DNA from: Aphelocoma coerulescens | Lineage: Eukaryota; Chordata; Aves; Passeriformes; Corvidae | Length of the DNA: 64,000 bases | Assembly: GCF_041296385.1 (NCBI RefSeq) | Contig: NW_027184064.1 | Span: forward strand, 1,736,001 to 1,800,000 | Reading direction: 5' to 3' | In this document: piece by piece, positions 61,191-64,000 of the stretch | How the letters are laid out: the number at the start of each line of letters is the position of its first letter | Position numbering within the stretch: the first letter of the stretch is position 1 | Notes under the pieces: generated by a model | What the model saw: only the letters and a program-made list of their open reading frames with translations | The model's database searches: none | What the model was told of the DNA's origin: nothing | Program-made: the position numbers and the translations under genes

Positions 61191-61465
61191 TGTTGGGGTC
61201 CCTCCCCTGCCATGGAGCCCTGAGGGAGGCACGGGGTTTCCCTGCCCCTGCTCAGCCTCATTCCCCATTGGTTGGTTTGTGTTCCCCGGCGCGGGCAGGG
61301 ACGGTCGGGTCCCGTGGTTGAGGAGTTCCTGAGAGAGCCCCGGCCATGCGGCTGGAGAAATAAACATCTCTGAAACATCTATCAAGAATCTGTCCATAGA
61401 TATATTTCTTTTCCATGGGACTCCTGGTTTGATATATGCGAGTTACAGTAATCCCCGCTGTAACA
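61191..61465 (+). mobile_element. 3' LTR of the captured-gene ERV
   Basis: It is the same length as the 5' LTR, running TGTTGGGGTCCC to CCGCTGTAACA, and is followed by the target duplication CTCATA. Differences from the 5' LTR are A61260, T61416, G61440 and G61457. Confidence 0.92.
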
Positions 61466-61575
61466 CTCATAAATACAATAAGTGTGCATTTCATAAAATA
61501 AAGGGATAAATTTAAATAATTCAGATTGACAACTTTTGTTATCTAGTGATACTGAAAGTAATTATTGAAGCTTTG

Positions 61576-61917
61576 CTGACAAAGCACTAAATTTTGCTGT
61601 TCATCACTCCTGCAGCCTCTCATGACCATACCTAATTTACTTGTAAGAACTGGAATGGGAAATGTTTTTCCTGCTACATATCTTCTGAGGCTGCTGCAAC
61701 CATAGAGGGAATTTCATATGAGGAAAACACAGCCCAGTATAAGTCTTGGCAGAGAGTTCCTCAGCCACCACTTGATGTAAACCCGATCTCCAGGCTGGAA
61801 CAGATGAGCAGGTGTGTCCAATCCTCTTGGTTTGGATAACACGACAAATCTCTGCAGCTTCTGCAAAGTGGAGCTCAGAGCCATTAAATACTTCTGCAAA
61901 TAATTTTTAACTCTCAT
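61576..61917 (-). pseudogene. Gamma-type retroviral pol end (integrase C-terminus) fragment
   Basis: The minus frame at 61714-61917 contains 'HLFQPGDRVYIKWW', which fits the SH3-like C-terminal domain of gammaretrovirus-type integrases. It is preceded by a Leu/Lys-rich helix (LQKLQRFVVLSKPRG). Downstream to 61576 the sequence is shared with 54234-54423. No other retroviral gene is next to it, and it is not the pol of the provirus at 39-51 kb. Confidence 0.6.
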
Positions 61918-62602
61918 ATGGACGTAAGAAACTTATCCTACTTTAGTGGGTTCATGTCCTGTATGGAATATATAGTATATTTTCAGGCTATTTTAAAGTC
62001 ATGTTTGCGGGGAGAGGGGAAGAATATAGCTGCAAAAGTAAGTGGGCTACATGAGTGTTAATATAAGAACAAAAACTGGTCACAACAAATTTGAAACAAA
62101 CCTAAAACTTTACCCAGGTGAAATCATGCTAAAGAAAACCTACAATTTTTCTTCTTGGTTTTAATATTAATCTTATATAATGTCGAAATTGTAAAATTTT
62201 AACATTTTATTTCAGCTGAAACATTGAATCCTTTGTTCCAGGGCTAACTCTAAGGCATGCTACCTGGCACAATACATCTACTAGCATTGTGTGGAGAAAC
62301 ACTGCAGTTTTTCTTTCTACATCCTATTTTTCTACTCATGACCCACATCTTCCCTTTAAGAAACCAACATATAGAACTGCACTGTGCTGACTGTGAATTG
62401 TTCAGAAGTATTTCTCTGACAGAAGAAAGCAAGGTAGCTAGTCAAGCCATCCTTTCGTGTATGTGATACTTCTGAGCCAGAGGATGATGTTCAATCCATT
62501 TTCAAACACACCTCTCAATCATTATATTATGGGGAAGAACCCTGGTTAATTCATGAGCAAAATAAACTTAGCTTAAAAAAGGCAGAAATCAAAATTCCAA
62601 AG

Positions 62603-62757
62603 CGTGATGGGTTGACCCTGGCTGGGTGCCAGGTGCCCACCAAAGCTGCTCTATCCCTCCCCTTATCAACTGGACAGGTGAGAGAAAATATAACAAAGGG
62701 CTCATGGGTCAAGATAAGGGCAAGGAGAGATCCCTCACCAGTTACCAAGTGCAGCTG
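62603..62757 (+). mobile_element. ERVL-type LTR fragment
   Basis: The order 'ttgaccctggctgggtgcca', 'ggtgcccaccaaagctgctc', 'gacaggtgagagaaaatata' is the start of a common songbird LTR also seen at 39541-39680. The 3' part is missing. Confidence 0.7.
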
Positions 62758-63640
62758 TAATTTTTCTAACCTGAATAAAAATGTAAACTGTGGATGAAAA
62801 TAACTTTTGTTGAAATACGATACACTGAATAGTCTCTGCAGCTCTCAGGGTTTAGATTGCCATTAGGACCCTGTGTATGGCATGTCTTTGGTACAAATGC
62901 AAACCTCCAAACAATTTCTACTGTTTGGAGTTCAGTATTTTGTATGCACGTCTGAAACATGTCAATCTGAAAACTGGATGATAGGAATAAAGAAATTATA
63001 TTAAATCCCATTATTTGTGAATACAGTCTAAAGTCCTGCTGTTAAGATCAGATCCTATGACTAATTGCTTCAGAAATTTTGTACTCTTAGCATCCAAAGC
63101 TTGTTATAAGGGTATAGTATTGAATTTGTATCTAGGTCTATAGCAAGGAGAAACACTGCACTTTAATTTTTTTAATAGAAATCGCCTTAATATATTCATC
63201 AGAACAAAATAATCTGTAACTGCAGATTTAATTTACATGTGCTGTCTTCTAATTAATTAAATTTTTGGCTTACCTAGCTAATATTGATTTAGTTCATAGT
63301 TGTATTTTGTGTCCTCCTAACAGGAAAATCAAAAAATGTCTCTTGTTATGGTCACTATTTAATATAATACAGTATTTTGTAAACGTATAACCAAAATTGC
63401 TTGTATTTATATTCCTCATTTAAGAGAATATAATTAGCTGTAATCTGCTGTGTGTACAGTTAAAAGCAAGTACTAATTGTATTGCCAATGTAAATATGGT
63501 TTATATTCTTTGTTATTGATATTTTAATGTTGCTGTAATTGAACAGAATTATGCATGAGCATATTTCCATAACTTAGAAGCTCTGTCTAGATCTTTTTTC
63601 TCCCAGTTCTTTGCCATTACCTTCCTTTTGAATCCTTTCA
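62758..63640. other. AT-rich intergenic DNA, no gene seen
   Basis: No repeat or exon was recognised. Confidence 0.55.
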
Positions 63641-63644
63641 GTAC

Positions 63645-63956
63645 TTAAGCAAGGCTTATAAGAAGGATGGGGACAGACTTTTTACTAGGGCCTGAAGGGA
63701 TGGAACAAGGGGTGATGGTGTGAAACTGAAGGATGGTTGGTTTAGATTAGATATAAGGAAGAATTATATACAGTGAGGGCGAAACATTGGAATGGGTTAC
63801 CTGGAGAGGTTTGAGCTGCCCCATCCCTGGAAACATTGAAGGTCAGGTTGGACCACGCTCTGAGCAACCTGATATGGTTGTCTCGTTGCAGGGGGGTTGG
63901 ACTAGATGGCTTTTGAAGGTCTCTTCCATCCCAAGCCATTCTTTGGTTCTCTGATC
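63645..63956 (+). mobile_element. CR1 LINE 3' end
   Basis: It shows 'gcttataagaaggatgggga', 'agggcctgaagggatggaac', 'gagctgccccatccctggaa' and an end in TTGGTTCTCTGAT, the usual CR1 3' order. 5'-truncated. Confidence 0.9.
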
Positions 63957-64000
63957 AGCATTTGTTCTCAAGGTCAACAAGGGTAGATTTAGCAAGAGAA

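Larger units (their letters stand above)
59223..61465 (+). mobile_element. Complete non-autonomous ERV carrying a Y-box cold-shock gene
   Basis: A 2243-bp element has two 275-bp LTRs (59223-59497 and 61191-61465) flanked by the identical 6-bp repeat CTCATA (59217-59222 and 61466-61471). The internal 1693 bp hold a primer-binding-like site, a Gag-matrix-like ORF, a very GC-rich stretch and a cold-shock ORF. There is no pol or env, so it needs helper proteins. The LTRs differ at only four positions. The layout resembles replication-defective retroviruses that carry a host gene in place of their own. Related LTRs lie at 20567 and 36221 in this window. Confidence 0.92.

Noticed and set aside
1..64000. 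CRISPR arrays, bacterial operons, tRNA or rRNA genes
   Set aside because: No regularly spaced direct repeats, no cloverleaf sequences that I could fold, and the repeat content is that of a bird genome.

Overview
The window looks like a gene-poor, retroelement-rich piece of a songbird (passerine) nuclear genome. The evidence is many truncated CR1 LINE 3' ends in both orientations, LTRs of class II type (6-bp target duplications) and ERVL type (5-bp duplications), an R2 element of the three-zinc-finger type known from birds, and a long AT-rich background with no recognisable host exon, tRNA or rRNA gene. A W chromosome or other low-recombination region would fit, but the sequence alone cannot decide this.

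Layout. 1-20 kb: AT-rich DNA with a degraded ERVL-like LTR (1947-3221), a solo LTR with a perfect 6-bp duplication (5774-6405), a CR1 end, an LTR (16386-17291) and another CR1. 20-39 kb: a solo LTR of the family that recurs at 36 and 59-61 kb (20567-20850), a split and nested LTR (23.0-23.9 kb), an ERV 3' end with LTR (26.0-27.0 kb), a 1359-bp solo LTR with a 5-bp duplication (27633-28991), several CR1 pieces, a 719-bp LTR (35314-36032) and a 3' ERV fragment (36221-36733). 39-51 kb: an ERVL inverted repeat, then a minus-strand class II provirus with 3' LTR, env, pol, dUTPase/protease and gag. Its 5' LTR is absent and its gag ends at an ERVL-type LTR (50902-52171). A solo LTR sits inside its gag zinc knuckle, and a complete but decayed R2 retrotransposon interrupts its env. 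52-64 kb: a solo LTR (52787-53218), an inverted partner of the 35-kb LTR (56909-57629), an ERV carrying a captured gene (59223-61465), a gamma-type pol fragment and a final CR1.

Two systems stand out. First, 59223-61465 is a compact, complete two-LTR element (6-bp duplication CTCATA; LTRs differ at 4 of 275 positions). It encodes a Gag-matrix-like ORF followed, through a TGATG stop/start overlap, by an intact ORF with a Y-box-family cold-shock domain. This appears to be a host RNA-binding-protein gene captured by a retrovirus, with the nucleic-acid-contact residues kept and the usual basic C-terminus replaced by a Pro/Phe/Tyr-rich tail. Second, the R2 copy lies outside 28S rDNA. It begins with 27 nt of 28S sequence that starts exactly where an HDV-like ribozyme, which can be folded from the sequence, would cut its RNA. 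It ends next to TAGCCAA, the sequence that follows the normal R2 site in 28S. It therefore looks like a full-length processed R2 RNA copied into an off-target site in a retroviral env gene.

The older elements have decayed mainly through changes that fit CpG loss: R2 stops of the CGA-to-TGA type, loss of three catalytic acidic residues in the provirus, and all four LTR-LTR differences of the captured-gene element.
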